DNA of 64,000 nucleotides from OMPR01 sp965183835. Its GTDB lineage: Bacteria; Pseudomonadota; Alphaproteobacteria; Rhodobacterales; Rhodobacteraceae. A program made the position numbers and the translations under genes. The first letter of the stretch is position 1. Each line of letters opens with the position of its first letter. The notes below the pieces were generated by a model. It was given only the letters and a program-made list of their open reading frames with translations. It searched no databases and was not told where the DNA came from. The DNA is taken from the NCBI GenBank assembly GCA_965183835.1, contig CBCYME010000024.1, positions 1-64,000 on the forward strand, in the 5' to 3' direction. Positions 45,098 to 55,056 of the stretch are shown piece by piece.

Positions 45098-45139
45098 AAA
45101 AGTGTCCCACTTTTTGATGTGATGTGTCCCAGTGGGACA
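45098..45139. terminator. Double hairpin after integrase 1
   Basis: AAAAGTG-TCC-CACTTTT at 45098-45114 followed by the 15-bp palindrome TGTCCCAGTGGGACA at 45125-45139. The first has a T-rich right side and should act as a terminator. The repeated GTGTCCCA motif may also be an integrase arm site. Confidence 0.55.
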
Positions 45140-45184
45140 AAACGCACAATCAAGCTTTTGATTTTATTTAACAAAATTTTATAG

Positions 45185-45231
45185 TGGTGCCCGGGGGCGG
45201 AATCGAACCACCGACACGAGGATTTTCAATC
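45185..45231 (-). repeat. att site copy B (3' part of tRNA-Phe), boundary of elements 1 and 2
   Basis: 47 bp identical to copy A and with one mismatch to the tRNA-Phe gene. It is the hinge between the two tandem elements. Continuation beyond 45231 is not tRNA. Confidence 0.92.
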
Positions 45232-45509
45232 ACATTACCAATAATTAAATCAGGTGGTTATGAGTGATTGTCGAATTGTGTGTGTAACTTTTTGAAAAAA
45301 ACCGCATCGCCATAGGTCAACAGGCTGAAATAAAAGAAAAATATCACCGCTTAAATCCTCCCATGCTTGGAGCAACGAAAGAAATTGCCCCTTACACAAA
45401 TCCAGCTTGCACCACATTTTCAGCGAAAACCAGCGAACTGGAGCAATCAAGTCGTAGCAGATAGGCGGCATGCCCAGCCACGTCGATTTCCTACAAACTA
45501 GGAAACCAA

Positions 45510-45895
45510 CCGCTGTAGATCACGCAGAACAAACCAAGCCCTTAATGGAGGACTTCGAGGTCTGGCTTAAAACGGCCCGCTCCCGCATCTCCGCCAAATC
45601 GCGCCTCGGTGAGAAGCTCAGCTACATTGCCAAATATATGGATGGCCTAAAGCTGTTTCTTGATGACGGTACTGTCGAGATGGACAGCAACATCGTCGAG
45701 CGCGCTATTCGCCCCATTGCCCTCAATCGCAAGAACGCACTCTTCGCCGGGCACGACGAAGGCGGCAGAACATGGGCGCGCATTGCGTCTCTGATCGAGA
45801 CCTGCAAGCTGAACGACGTTGAGGCACCCGCATTCAGGCGTTTCCGCAACTCCGGAGACGCTCAGAGGCAAAAGATACTTGATCCGCAGGCCTGA
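45510..45895 (+). pseudogene. IS66-family transposase, C-terminal fragment
   Basis: About 128 residues matching the TnpC C-terminus (DGLKLFLDDGTVEMDSNIVE then RAIRPIALNRKNALFAGHDE and WARIASLIETCKLN). The N-terminal zinc and catalytic parts are absent. The 277 bp between copy B and this fragment hold no gene that I recognise. Confidence 0.8.
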
Positions 45896-45994
45896 TCAGG
45901 TGATCATTGCGCCAGATGGCAGGCCACTTGGGGAATGTTGGTTTCTATCAAGTGTAACGCCACATTAGGAATGTCGATTTAAGGGAGAAATAAT

Positions 45995-46498
45995 ATGACA
46001 GATCGAGACCATAGTCATGAAGTAGAAATGGAAATTTCTCTTGATGGCTGTTCAAGTTTTTCGTTTGAAAATACGGAGCAGAGAATTATTTCTTCATATA
46101 TCGTTTTGATGATAAACTCTAGCGAAGTAACAGATATGATCGGTAATCAGCTGACTAATGAATTTAAAACAAAAATAGATGCCAACACTGGCTTTGGTAG
46201 CATATCTGGCTCAGCATTAAAGCTAAAATTAATGCTTGATATCTTCATGCAAACAGCAACGGATGTATCATTGTCATTCGACAAATCTTCATTTGTTACG
46301 GACCATGAAGACCATCAGTTTTTCAGTTTATTTGAAGATTTACAATCCAAGGTTAGCTCACAAAAATCGACAAGCCTTACCTACTTAGAAATGATGTCCC
46401 GTAAACAACGTGCAGACGTAGCCAAAGCTGCATTTGATTTCAGTCAGTCATTACCATTTATTTATCGCTATCAAGAAATACCAGACTTTGCCCAGTAA
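45995..46498 (+). CDS. AT-rich hypothetical protein upstream of the SbcCD-like pair
   Basis: A 167-residue acidic protein with no signal peptide or membrane helix. GGGAGA precedes the ATG. Its base composition is clearly lower in G+C than its neighbours, pointing to recent transfer. No family recognised. It is co-directional with and 67 bp upstream of the nuclease gene, so it may be the first gene of that cassette. Confidence 0.6.
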   Translation: MTDRDHSHEVEMEISLDGCSSFSFENTEQRIISSYIVLMINSSEVTDMIGNQLTNEFKTKIDANTGFGSISGSALKLKLMLDIFMQTATDVSLSFDKSSFVTDHEDHQFFSLFEDLQSKVSSQKSTSLTYLEMMSRKQRADVAKAAFDFSQSLPFIYRYQEIPDFAQ

Positions 46499-46565
46499 CA
46501 CTACCTACCGACCAGGGTTGTGGAAGATGCACAAGGCTCCAAAACCAAACGGAAGGTAGCTCCAC

Positions 46566-47807
46566 TTGATAAAAATACTTCACACCGCTGACGTACACTT
46601 GGATTCTCCTCTCAAGGCCTTAGCGCTAAGAGATGAAGAGTTGCAGGCAACTATTAAAATAGCCACTCGCACCGCTTTTATGAGGATAGTAGACACTGCT
46701 TTATTTGAAGAAGTATCAGCCCTTCTCATTTCTGGGGATCTCTTTGATGGGGCAGAACGAAGCGCCAAGACTGCTGCATTTCTGACTACCCAGCTCGACC
46801 GTCTAAAGGCTGCAGGAATTCCAGTATTCTACATCAAAGGCAATCATGATGCGGAGAACCCTATAACTGGTGAAATCAGCCTTCCTGAAAATGTTCATGT
46901 CTTTGATGGTCGCGGTGGGAAGCACCAGATTGAAAACTCACATGTCTGGATTCACGGCGTGAGTTTCAGCGGCAGACAGGCGCCAGAAAGCCTTTTGCCG
47001 AAATTTGGCGCACCGGAGCCTGATGCAATCAATATCGCGATGCTTCACACCTCACTATCCGGAAGCCAAGGCCATGACACATATTCGCCCTGCTCCGTCG
47101 CAGAACTTACCAAAATGGGGTTCGACTACTGGGCTCTTGGTCACGTTCATAAACGTCAAGTTCATTCCGAGGCACCATGGATCATCATGCCTGGCATCCC
47201 GCAAGGGAGAGATATCGGGGAAGTGGGCCCCAAATCGGCTACGTTGCTCACCATTGATGAAAAGAACATCTTGGTCTCGGAAGTCCCGACATCAGCGGCC
47301 CAGTTCATCGAAGTGAAGGTCGGCGCAGACGGCATAGAAAGCGATGATGAATTGCGAAATCGCATCCGCGTAGTTCTTTTGGAGATCGCGCAGGAGTTGG
47401 TTTCTGACGCGGGGTTGGTCAGGCTTACCATAGAGGGCAGGACATCCCGAAAATGGCAAATTCTCCGGGATCAGGACAGTTGGCGTGAGATCGTGGCTGA
47501 ACTTGCTAGAGGCACCGGCGTACTCTGGGTGGAGCGAACAAAGTTCGAACTTTTCACTGAAACTGAAGGAGCAACAGCAGATACTTCGGCGGTCGCGGGA
47601 CTTGGGCGCCTTATGGATCAAATCCGGTCGGAGTCAGCGTTTACTTCTGAGTTAAGGACGTCCCTGGAAACTGTTTTGGCTGAAATACCGATGCGGCGGC
47701 GATCCAGTATCATACCGGATGAGGCTGCTGCCGAGGACTTGACTAATAGTCTCTCAGAGACAGGTGCGGCTCTGGTCCTGGCAGCCATGAAAGGGGCAAG
47801 TGAGTGA
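46566..47807 (+). CDS. Mre11/SbcD-like DNA repair exonuclease
   Basis: A 413-residue calcineurin-type metallophosphoesterase. The metal-binding motifs are HTADVHLDS (D-x-H), ISGDLFDG (GDxxD), KGNHDAEN (GNHD), MLHTS and LGHVHKR (GHxH). The last 100 residues form a helical region that would bind the Rad50-like partner. It starts at TTG 46566 with GGAAGG upstream. It overlaps the ATPase gene by 4 bp. Such YhaO/SbcD nucleases process DNA ends, and in islands they may also act in defence. Confidence 0.87.
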   Translation: MIKILHTADVHLDSPLKALALRDEELQATIKIATRTAFMRIVDTALFEEVSALLISGDLFDGAERSAKTAAFLTTQLDRLKAAGIPVFYIKGNHDAENPITGEISLPENVHVFDGRGGKHQIENSHVWIHGVSFSGRQAPESLLPKFGAPEPDAINIAMLHTSLSGSQGHDTYSPCSVAELTKMGFDYWALGHVHKRQVHSEAPWIIMPGIPQGRDIGEVGPKSATLLTIDEKNILVSEVPTSAAQFIEVKVGADGIESDDELRNRIRVVLLEIAQELVSDAGLVRLTIEGRTSRKWQILRDQDSWREIVAELARGTGVLWVERTKFELFTETEGATADTSAVAGLGRLMDQIRSESAFTSELRTSLETVLAEIPMRRRSSIIPDEAAAEDLTNSLSETGAALVLAAMKGASE

Positions 47808-50800
47808 TGCGCCTACAACAATTCTCGCTTGACCTGTTCGGCCATTTTTCCAGCAAGACTTTTGATTTCGGCGGGGCTGAAGCCGGGCGTTCAGATTTTC
47901 ACGTAATCTATGGCCCCAATGAGGCGGGAAAGACCACGGCCATGGAAGCATTTATGCGTCTGCTTTATGGTTTCCCACATCGTGAGCCATACGACTTCAT
48001 GCACCAGCGCAAGAATCTCCGGGTTTCGGGCGTCTTAGAGATTGACGGGAAGCAACTGCAGCTGTCGCGTCTACCGGTGCGCACCGGCTCGCTCCGAGAT
48101 CAAAACGACACTGTGCTTCCCGAAGCGGCCCTTCAGTCTCATCTCAGTGGCTTGTCTAAGCAGGATTACCGACAGCTGTTGTGCCTTGACGATGAGACAA
48201 TAGAACGTGGCGGCGACGAAATCGTCAGCAGCAATGGAGACATCGGGCGCCTTCTGTTTTCTGCGGCGGCAGGGGTTAGCGACCTGTCAGGTGTACTGGA
48301 ACAGTTCAAGTCCAAAGCGGATGGGCTGTATCGCAAACGTGCTAGCTCTACCGAAATGGCAAGATTGAAAAAGGACTTGGCCGAAGTTGAACGCCAGATC
48401 AAGGAGCTTGATATTCCCGCTAGCACCTACCGGAAGCTGAAGGATGCGCTAGAGGTTTCGAGGTCAGAGGAAGAAGAAGTTCGCACAGAGCGTAGCACTT
48501 TGCACAAAAGCAAGGCGACGTTGGGTGCATTAAAATCAGCGCTGCCAATACTGGCGGAGATTGATACGCTTGAAGCCGATCTTGCGCCATTTTCTGAGTA
48601 TCCTAAAAGACTCGATTTCAATCCCGAAGAACTTGTCGAGCTTTTGAATAAACAGACGCAGCTACTGTCCGACGAAAAGCGGCTCGGTGATGAAATTGCC
48701 GGTCTTGAAGTAAAACTGAATAACTTGGAGCGTCAACCCGGACATCTGTCCCTGCTCGACGAGCTGGAGGGTCTTGACGACCTTAGAAGTCGACACGCAA
48801 CAGCTGACTTTGATTTAGAGAAGCGCCGAAATACACTAAGGGAAATTCACGACGACATGGCTCGGGCCGCCTCTGATCTTCAAGCAATCGATGGCACGCC
48901 TGCCGAAACTCTTGCCCTCTCGCCTGCACAAATTAACCAACTGGAACAGGCGAGAGAGCGTATCCGCGATGCCAAGAATGACGTGGCGGGCCAGCAGAAA
49001 GAGATCAACGGCCTCCGAACGCGTCTAGATGATGCCGAAGAGATGGTCGCGCAGGCAGGTGCCAACGAGGCACCGAAAGCTGTTATTGGCCCCATCCTGA
49101 ACCGGTATTCCGTTGATATGCTTGCCCCTCGATACGCGTCTGCCAAAGAGGCGCTGCAGACCGCCGCGGCTACGCTTTCTGATGCGTTGTCGGGATTGAC
49201 TTACAAGAGTCAAACCTTCGACGCCGCACCCGACTGTCCGGTTGCTATAGAGGAGGCGGAAGATCTAGGCGAGCGTCACAATGCGTTGATGGAGAAAAGG
49301 GGAAAGCTGAAAAACGACTGCGACGAGCTGCGGGGGGACATTGACACTCTGAAGCAACGGGCAGCCCACTTAAAAGGCACATCCGGCATCGTTGATGACA
49401 AGGCGGCCCACACCGCTAAGACCGAGCGCGACCAGCTTTGGAGAACACACAGAAATAGTTTGAGCGAAGCCACCGCGGCGGCGTTTGAATATGCCATGCA
49501 GACCGTTGACCAAATTTCCGAAACACGGCTTGGACATGCTACAGAGCTTGGCCAGTTGCGGCATGAGGAACAAAGGCTTCTTGAACTGGAGGTCCGTCTG
49601 AAATCCAATGTAGACAAGAAAGCTGAACTGGATGACGAGCTTTTGGAAATCCAGACTTTGGTCACGGGTTATGCAGATTCCGCAGGGCTGCTAGGTGAAA
49701 TCACGCCCGCCCGTTTTGCCAAATGGGTCACGAACCTTGATCTGGTGAAAAATGCCGCCGCCACATTTACACGACTGAAGGAGGAGCGTGACAGCACGAT
49801 TTCGGCGGCAAACCGGCTGATCGGGGAGCTACGTGCCGTGCTTACCCTCGAAACAGAGGATTTTGAAACCGTGGTTGCGGAGGCTCGACAGCGCGAGGCC
49901 GAGGAACGCGCCGCGTCGGAAAAGCAGCAGGAGGCCATAAAAGCACGTGACACGCTAAAGGCCGAGTTGAAGCGGCGACAGACGGCGATGGAAGAATTGG
50001 AGGGAAAAGCCGAGGCTTGCGAGGAGGACTGGACAACCCTTGTTGAAGAACTGTTCGGCGATGCACTTGATGCGAACTGTCTTGTCCATTCGCTCGAGCC
50101 ACTACGGTCAGTTCGTGAATTGGAGGTTCGCAGAATCACTGCGGACCGTCAGGTTACGGCGATGGAGAAGGACCAGGCCGACTTTGCCAAGGAAATTGCA
50201 AAACTGGGCGCTAAAGCTGGATTGGACGTCACACTTCCGCCTTTGGAAGCATTCAAATCATTGAAAAACATGGGGGATACTGCACACGCTGCGGAGGACT
50301 GTTTCAAAACGGACAGCGCGTTTTTAGCCACAGCACAGGAAAAATTGGGAGTGGTTGAAAACGCACTGAAAAAGATTGATCAGAAAGTTTCGGATCTAGC
50401 CGCACTGTTCCCGGTAGACGTTCCGACGAAAACACTGCCCGAGCTTCGATCAGCAGTTAACGAAGCACAAAGCGCTATCGAAAAAAGGGAAGATTGCTCA
50501 AAACTGGTTTCAACGATTTGCACAGAACTTGATGTACCAGATATTGAAGCCGCCCGCCTGAAACTGGACGACGCATCCCTCTCTGACCTAACAGCCAGCC
50601 TGATGACCGCGGATGAAGATCTGGAAGCGATTGACCAGCGTCTTGAGATGGCAATCGAAACGCGAACTGCCGCTCAAAAGGATCTGAGCGCCGTCACAGG
50701 TGATGCTGATGTTGCAGCCTTGACCGAGCGAAAGGCAACGCTCGAAGCCGAGATTGAAGAAACTGCCTTGAAGTATCTCGAAACAGATTTTGGCCTACGG

Positions 50801-51244
50801 TTGGCGGAGGAAGCAATTCGCCGATACCGAGACAGTCACCGCAGCAACATGATGAATGCAACAGAAAAGGCATTTTCTGAACTGACCAACGGTAAATACA
50901 AACGGCTCACAACACGCCCGGAAGGCCAGTCGGAGATCTTATTGGCTTTGGACGCAGCCGGTATAGCCAAACAGGCACACGATATGTCCAAAGGAACTCG
51001 ATTTCAGCTCTATCTTGCTCTTCGTGCTGCCGCCTATGAACAATTGGCCAGCCAAGGCGTCTGTCTGCCATTCTTCTGCGACGATGTATTCGAGACATTC
51101 GACGAGAAAAGAACACAAGCAGCATGCAGGGTAATGGAACGGATTGGTAGGACTGGCCAAGCCATTTATCTGACCCACCATCGGCACGTAGTCGACATTG
51201 CAAAAGATGTCTGCTCGTCAGGTGTGATCGTGCATGAGCTTTAG
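47804..51244 (+). CDS. Rad50/SbcC-like AAA ATPase (YhaN type)
   Basis: A 1146-residue SMC-like ATPase. Walker A is IYGPNEAGKTT (residues 35-45). A long coiled-coil region from about 180 to 1000 follows, without the zinc-hook CxxC of canonical Rad50. The C-terminal half-site has the ABC signature SKGTRFQLYLALR, Walker B LPFFCDDVFETFDE, and an H-loop LTHHRHVVD. It pairs with the upstream nuclease through the 4-bp overlap. The YhaN group has been linked to DNA repair; a defence role would need testing. Confidence 0.87.
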   Translation: MMRLQQFSLDLFGHFSSKTFDFGGAEAGRSDFHVIYGPNEAGKTTAMEAFMRLLYGFPHREPYDFMHQRKNLRVSGVLEIDGKQLQLSRLPVRTGSLRDQNDTVLPEAALQSHLSGLSKQDYRQLLCLDDETIERGGDEIVSSNGDIGRLLFSAAAGVSDLSGVLEQFKSKADGLYRKRASSTEMARLKKDLAEVERQIKELDIPASTYRKLKDALEVSRSEEEEVRTERSTLHKSKATLGALKSALPILAEIDTLEADLAPFSEYPKRLDFNPEELVELLNKQTQLLSDEKRLGDEIAGLEVKLNNLERQPGHLSLLDELEGLDDLRSRHATADFDLEKRRNTLREIHDDMARAASDLQAIDGTPAETLALSPAQINQLEQARERIRDAKNDVAGQQKEINGLRTRLDDAEEMVAQAGANEAPKAVIGPILNRYSVDMLAPRYASAKEALQTAAATLSDALSGLTYKSQTFDAAPDCPVAIEEAEDLGERHNALMEKRGKLKNDCDELRGDIDTLKQRAAHLKGTSGIVDDKAAHTAKTERDQLWRTHRNSLSEATAAAFEYAMQTVDQISETRLGHATELGQLRHEEQRLLELEVRLKSNVDKKAELDDELLEIQTLVTGYADSAGLLGEITPARFAKWVTNLDLVKNAAATFTRLKEERDSTISAANRLIGELRAVLTLETEDFETVVAEARQREAEERAASEKQQEAIKARDTLKAELKRRQTAMEELEGKAEACEEDWTTLVEELFGDALDANCLVHSLEPLRSVRELEVRRITADRQVTAMEKDQADFAKEIAKLGAKAGLDVTLPPLEAFKSLKNMGDTAHAAEDCFKTDSAFLATAQEKLGVVENALKKIDQKVSDLAALFPVDVPTKTLPELRSAVNEAQSAIEKREDCSKLVSTICTELDVPDIEAARLKLDDASLSDLTASLMTADEDLEAIDQRLEMAIETRTAAQKDLSAVTGDADVAALTERKATLEAEIEETALKYLETDFGLRLAEEAIRRYRDSHRSNMMNATEKAFSELTNGKYKRLTTRPEGQSEILLALDAAGIAKQAHDMSKGTRFQLYLALRAAAYEQLASQGVCLPFFCDDVFETFDEKRTQAACRVMERIGRTGQAIYLTHHRHVVDIAKDVCSSGVIVHEL

Positions 51245-51468
51245 GCTCGAGATGTGAGCGTCGTTCACCTGTCATTTCTTAAGGCATTTCTTACGCAACT
51301 TTTACGGTAGAAACCCAACCTATAACGCTCTGCTTTCTGCCAATACGCGGTGTTGCAAACACTATGTTGGCGGAGTTTTGGGCGAACATGGCTTGTGACA
51401 CAGGCCAGTCGGATCATTAATCGTACAGCAAACCTTGGCTGCACTCCATTAAAAATGGGGGGATTACC

Positions 51469-51630
51469 ATGAATCTCCAGAGCCTTTGGAGAAAATGGTC
51501 TGAAAGGTTGCAAAGAGCAGCCTTCATGCCTTTGGCTACCAAACCTTGGGTAGTGGGACTTAGGCACGAAGTAGACGAAAACCGCGTCCCCTACGTCCTT
51601 AGCCACACCATTCTCACCAGCAAACAATGA
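51469..51630 (+). CDS. Possible small protein, 53 residues
   Basis: The frame MNLQSLWRKWSERLQRAAF... ends at TGA 51630 and is preceded by GGGGGGAT 6 bp upstream, a strong ribosome site. It is basic and aromatic-rich with no recognised family. The flanks (51245-51468 and 51631-51787) hold nothing else that I recognise. Confidence 0.3.
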   Translation: MNLQSLWRKWSERLQRAAFMPLATKPWVVGLRHEVDENRVPYVLSHTILTSKQ

Positions 51631-51787
51631 AGGGCTCAGCAACCAAAATTGTTGGGTCCTTCCTTCCGCATGAAGACCATCTCATTCGCCTGCAAATACA
51701 TCCAAGTCCAAAATCGTTGTCCTGCATCACCGAAAACAGGACGCCTTCTACGACAAACCAAGGTTTGCTTTGTACGGAGGGTTCGAT

Positions 51788-52438
51788 TTGACAGAATACG
51801 TTGCCTATTATCGGGTTTCGACGGAACGGCAGGGGCGGTCTGGCCTAGGGCTGGAAGCCCAGCGGGCAATGGTGGAGCAGTTCCTTCAACCCACAGACAG
51901 CGTGGTTGCCGAGTTCACAGAAATCCAGTCCGGCAAGCGCGATGACCGTGCCGAGCTGTGGAACGCGATCAACCTCGTCAAGAAGACCCGCTCAAAACTG
52001 CTGATCCCGAAACTGGACCGCTTTTCCCGAAAGGTGTCGTTTATTTCGGGGATCATCGACCAAGGGATTGAGTTGGTCGTCTGCGAGCACCCGAACGTCT
52101 CAATATTCTTCCTGCACCTGTTGGCCTGCTTTGCGGAAGAGGAACGCCGACAGATTTCAGAACGCACCAAAGCGGCACTCAGAGCGGCCAAGAACCGTGG
52201 GACCGTGCTTGGCCGGAATGCACAGGCCTTGGCGGCCCAACGGCGGCTAGAGAAGCAGGAATTCTTCAAAACGATAAGCAATGAGTTTGAACGGGCGCTT
52301 GCCCAGGCCGGGTCGTTTTCTGGTGCAGCTCGATTGCTGAACGAAAGTAACGTGCCGACGTTCAAAGGCGGGCGCTGGTATCCTCAAACAGTGAAGAACT
52401 ACCATTCGCTCCACCAGGAGTTGCAACGAGCAAACTAG
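51788..52438 (+). CDS. Serine recombinase (resolvase/invertase family)
   Basis: A 216-residue recombinase. The catalytic domain starts YVAYYRVSTERQGRSGLGLE (nucleophile Ser in RVSTERQ) and continues with KLDRFSRKV and CFAEEERRQISERTKAAL. The C-terminal helix-turn-helix (GSFSGAARLLNESN) is present. It starts at TTG 51788, preceded by GGAGGG; a TTG at 51770 is less likely. It is a small resolvase type and not a large integrase, so it may resolve the island or an internal transposon. Confidence 0.88.
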   Translation: MTEYVAYYRVSTERQGRSGLGLEAQRAMVEQFLQPTDSVVAEFTEIQSGKRDDRAELWNAINLVKKTRSKLLIPKLDRFSRKVSFISGIIDQGIELVVCEHPNVSIFFLHLLACFAEEERRQISERTKAALRAAKNRGTVLGRNAQALAAQRRLEKQEFFKTISNEFERALAQAGSFSGAARLLNESNVPTFKGGRWYPQTVKNYHSLHQELQRAN

Positions 52439-52675
52439 GGTCGAGGCTATGACGCCGACTGGTTCAGAGAAGCGTTGAAAGACAAAGGGATAAGACCCTG
52501 CATCCCAGGTCGGAAACAGCGCAAGAAAGCCGTAAAATACGACAAGCGACGCTACAAACGTCGCAACCGTATCGAGATCATGTTCGGCAGACTCAAAGAT
52601 TGGCGACGCGTGGCCACACGATACGATAGATGCCCCAAGGTCTTCCTCTCCGCAATCGCACTCGCCGCCCTGGTC
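52439..52675 (+). pseudogene. IS5-family transposase, C-terminal fragment
   Basis: Reads GRGYDADWFREALKDKGIRP then CIPGRKQRKKAVKYDKRRYK and RNRIEIMFGRLKDWRRVATR, followed by CPKVFLSAIALAALV. This is the end of an IS5-family DDE transposase. It is joined upstream to the recombinase stop and cut at 52676 by the IS21 element, losing its last residues. Confidence 0.82.
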
Positions 52676-52748
52676 TGTTGAATGTCACTGAGAACTGACC
52701 CGGTATTGTCACCGAGATTTGACCCGCTCAGTCGTTATGCTTTGTTCG

Positions 52749-53540
52749 TCATGATGTGGTCAATGCTGGTGTTTCCTTCCGTTTCTGTTTCGCAATCTCG
52801 GAGCTGGCTTTGAAGCGATAGCTGTCATTGCCAGTCTCGAGAATGTGGCAGCGGTGGGTAAGCCTGTCGAGCAAAGCAGTCGTCATCTTGGCATCACCGA
52901 ACACCGTTGCCCATTCGCTGAAGCTGAGGTTGGTGGTGATGACCACGCTGGTGCGCTCATAGAGTCTGCTGAGAAGGTGGAACAGCAACGCGCCGCCTGA
53001 TGTGCTGAACGGCAGGTATCCAAGTTCATCAAGGATCACGAGGTCTGTCTTCACCAGTGCCTCAGCGATTTTTCCGGCCTTGCCGAGGGTCTTTTCCTGT
53101 TCCAACGCATTAACCAACTCGACTGTTGAGAAGAAGCGCACGCGTTTGCGGTGATGCTCGATGGCCTGAACGCCGAGGGCGGTCGCAACATGCGATTTCC
53201 CTGTGCCTGGCCCTCCGATCAGAACAACATTCTCAGCCCCTTCCATGAACTCACAGCGATGCAGTTGCTGGACCAGAGCTTCGTTGATCTCGCTGTCGGA
53301 GAAGCTGAAGCCGGACAGATCCTTGTAGGCCGGAAAGCGCGCTGCCTTCATGTGGTAGGCGATGGAGCGCACCTCTCGTTCGGCCATTTCCGCCTTGAGC
53401 AACTGCGAGAGTATGGGGACGGCTGCATCGAATGCAGGTGCCCCCTGTTCGATTAGATCGCCCACGGCCTGCGCCATGCCCGGCATCTTCAGGCTGCGCA
53501 GCATGATGATGATGGCGGCACCGGCAGGATCATGACGCAT
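52749..53540 (-). CDS. istB: IS21 helper ATPase IstB
   Basis: A 263-residue AAA+ ATPase related to DnaC/DnaA. Walker A is IGGPGTGKSH and Walker B LVILDELGYLPF, followed by NLSFSEWATVFGDAKMTTAL. It regulates IstA and target choice. The ATG at 53540 overlaps istA by 11 bp and is preferred over 53582. Confidence 0.93.
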   Translation of the reverse strand: MRHDPAGAAIIIMLRSLKMPGMAQAVGDLIEQGAPAFDAAVPILSQLLKAEMAEREVRSIAYHMKAARFPAYKDLSGFSFSDSEINEALVQQLHRCEFMEGAENVVLIGGPGTGKSHVATALGVQAIEHHRKRVRFFSTVELVNALEQEKTLGKAGKIAEALVKTDLVILDELGYLPFSTSGGALLFHLLSRLYERTSVVITTNLSFSEWATVFGDAKMTTALLDRLTHRCHILETGNDSYRFKASSEIAKQKRKETPALTTS

Positions 53541-55056
53541 GACGCGTACCTCCTTGCCGCAGCCCGTCGTAGCGGCTGACATTGGCCTCAGGTTCCTTGT
53601 CCAGGGCCAGGGCTGAAGGTGGCGTTACATCGGGTTGGTCGGTCGGAGTGCCATCCACCAGCCTGTGAAGCAGGTTCAGCACATGAGTCTTGGTCGGCAC
53701 GCCCGCTTCCAGCGCCATTTCTACAGCGCAGAGCACGGCCTGTTCATCATGGTGCAGAACCAACGACAGGATATCGACCATTTCTCGGTCACCGCCCGGC
53801 TTTCTCATCATAAGATCCTGCAATTGTCGGAAGGGATCGGGCATTTCCATGAACGGGGCACCGTTGCGCAGCGCGCCCGGCTTACGCTGGAGCACAGCCA
53901 AATAATGCCGCCAGTCATAGATGACGCGGCCAGGCTGACGGTGTGACCTCTCAATGATGCGTTCATGCCTGCAAATCACGGCCCCTTCGGCCACGACGAC
54001 CAACTGCTCGGGGTAGATGTGCAAACTGACCGGACGGTTCGCGAAGCTCGCCGGAACGCTGTATCGGGTACGATCAAAGGTGATCAGGCAGGTTGGTGAC
54101 ACCCGCTTACTTTGCTCAACAAAGCCGTCAAAGGCCGTTGGCAATGGCATCAACGCAGGTTTCTCAGCCTCCCAGATGTCGGCAATACTACCGGGTAAGC
54201 TACCATGTGCCGTCTCTGCCCAAAGTACCTTACAGCGCTCTTCCAGCCAGTTGTTCAACGCTTCAAGATCAGAGAATTCTGGAGCGACCTGCCACAGACG
54301 ATGGCGCGCATCGCGGACGTTCTTCTCAACCTGGCCTTTCTCCCAGCCCGCGGCCGGATTGCAAAACTCAGGCTCGTAGACGTAGTGGCTGGTCATGGCC
54401 AGAAAGCGCGCATTCACATCACGCTGCTTGCCACGACCAACCTTGTCCACTGCCGTCTTCATGTTGTCGTAGATGCCGCGGCTTGGGATTCCGCCAAAGA
54501 CACGGAAAGCATGCCAATGGGCGTCAAACAGCATCTCGTGTGTCTGCAACAAATAGGCCCGCACCAGAAACGCCCGGCTATGTGACAGTTTGATATGGGC
54601 GACCTGAAGCTTGACCCGTTCACCGCCGATAATGGCCCAATCCTCGCTCCAATCGAACTGGAACGCCTCGCCAGGTTGAAACACCAGCGGCACGAATGTC
54701 CCCCGCCCAGTCGTTTGCTGCGCACGCTGCCGATCCACCTTCCACACCCGCACAAAGGCCGCGACCCTCTCATACGACCCATCAAAGCCAAGCTTCACCA
54801 GATCGGCATGCATCTGCTTGGCCGTGCGCCTGTCTTTGCGCGATTTGCGCTGCTCCGTCACCAGCCAGGTCGACAACTTGTCCACGTAAGGATCCAGCTT
54901 GGTTGGCCGCGAAGGTGTTCGAAACTGCGGCTCAACAATCCCCTCACGAAGGTATTTTCTGATGGTATTGCGAGACAGCCCAGTTCGCCGTGAAATTTCG
55001 CGAATGGGCATCTTGTCCCTCAGTGCCCACCGTCGAATAACGCTCAAAAATCCCAT
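53530..55056 (-). CDS. istA: IS21-family transposase IstA
   Basis: A 508-residue DDE transposase. The N-terminal helix-turn-helix (PIREISRRTGLSRNTIRKYL) is followed by the rve core (FQFDWSEDWAIIGG and GIYDNMKTAV, with GWEKGQVEKNV for the last acidic residue) and a C-terminal beta-barrel. GGAG precedes the ATG at 55056; an upstream ATG at 55083 is possible. The gene is intact. Confidence 0.93.
   Translation of the reverse strand: MGFLSVIRRWALRDKMPIREISRRTGLSRNTIRKYLREGIVEPQFRTPSRPTKLDPYVDKLSTWLVTEQRKSRKDRRTAKQMHADLVKLGFDGSYERVAAFVRVWKVDRQRAQQTTGRGTFVPLVFQPGEAFQFDWSEDWAIIGGERVKLQVAHIKLSHSRAFLVRAYLLQTHEMLFDAHWHAFRVFGGIPSRGIYDNMKTAVDKVGRGKQRDVNARFLAMTSHYVYEPEFCNPAAGWEKGQVEKNVRDARHRLWQVAPEFSDLEALNNWLEERCKVLWAETAHGSLPGSIADIWEAEKPALMPLPTAFDGFVEQSKRVSPTCLITFDRTRYSVPASFANRPVSLHIYPEQLVVVAEGAVICRHERIIERSHRQPGRVIYDWRHYLAVLQRKPGALRNGAPFMEMPDPFRQLQDLMMRKPGGDREMVDILSLVLHHDEQAVLCAVEMALEAGVPTKTHVLNLLHRLVDGTPTDQPDVTPPSALALDKEPEANVSRYDGLRQGGTRHAS

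Larger units (their letters stand above)
35354..45231. mobile_element. Integrative element 1 at tRNA-Phe (chaperone island)
   Basis: About 9.9 kb between att copies A and B, with its own tyrosine integrase (44030-45094) ending 90 bp before copy B. Cargo is htpG, cbpA, cbpM and a small associated gene, followed by fragments (pRiA4b ORF-3-like, RTX, IS21) and an HK97 capsid gene with a small helix-turn-helix protein. The element lies distal to element 2, which suggests that it was integrated first and then displaced from the tRNA by element 2. Confidence 0.82.
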
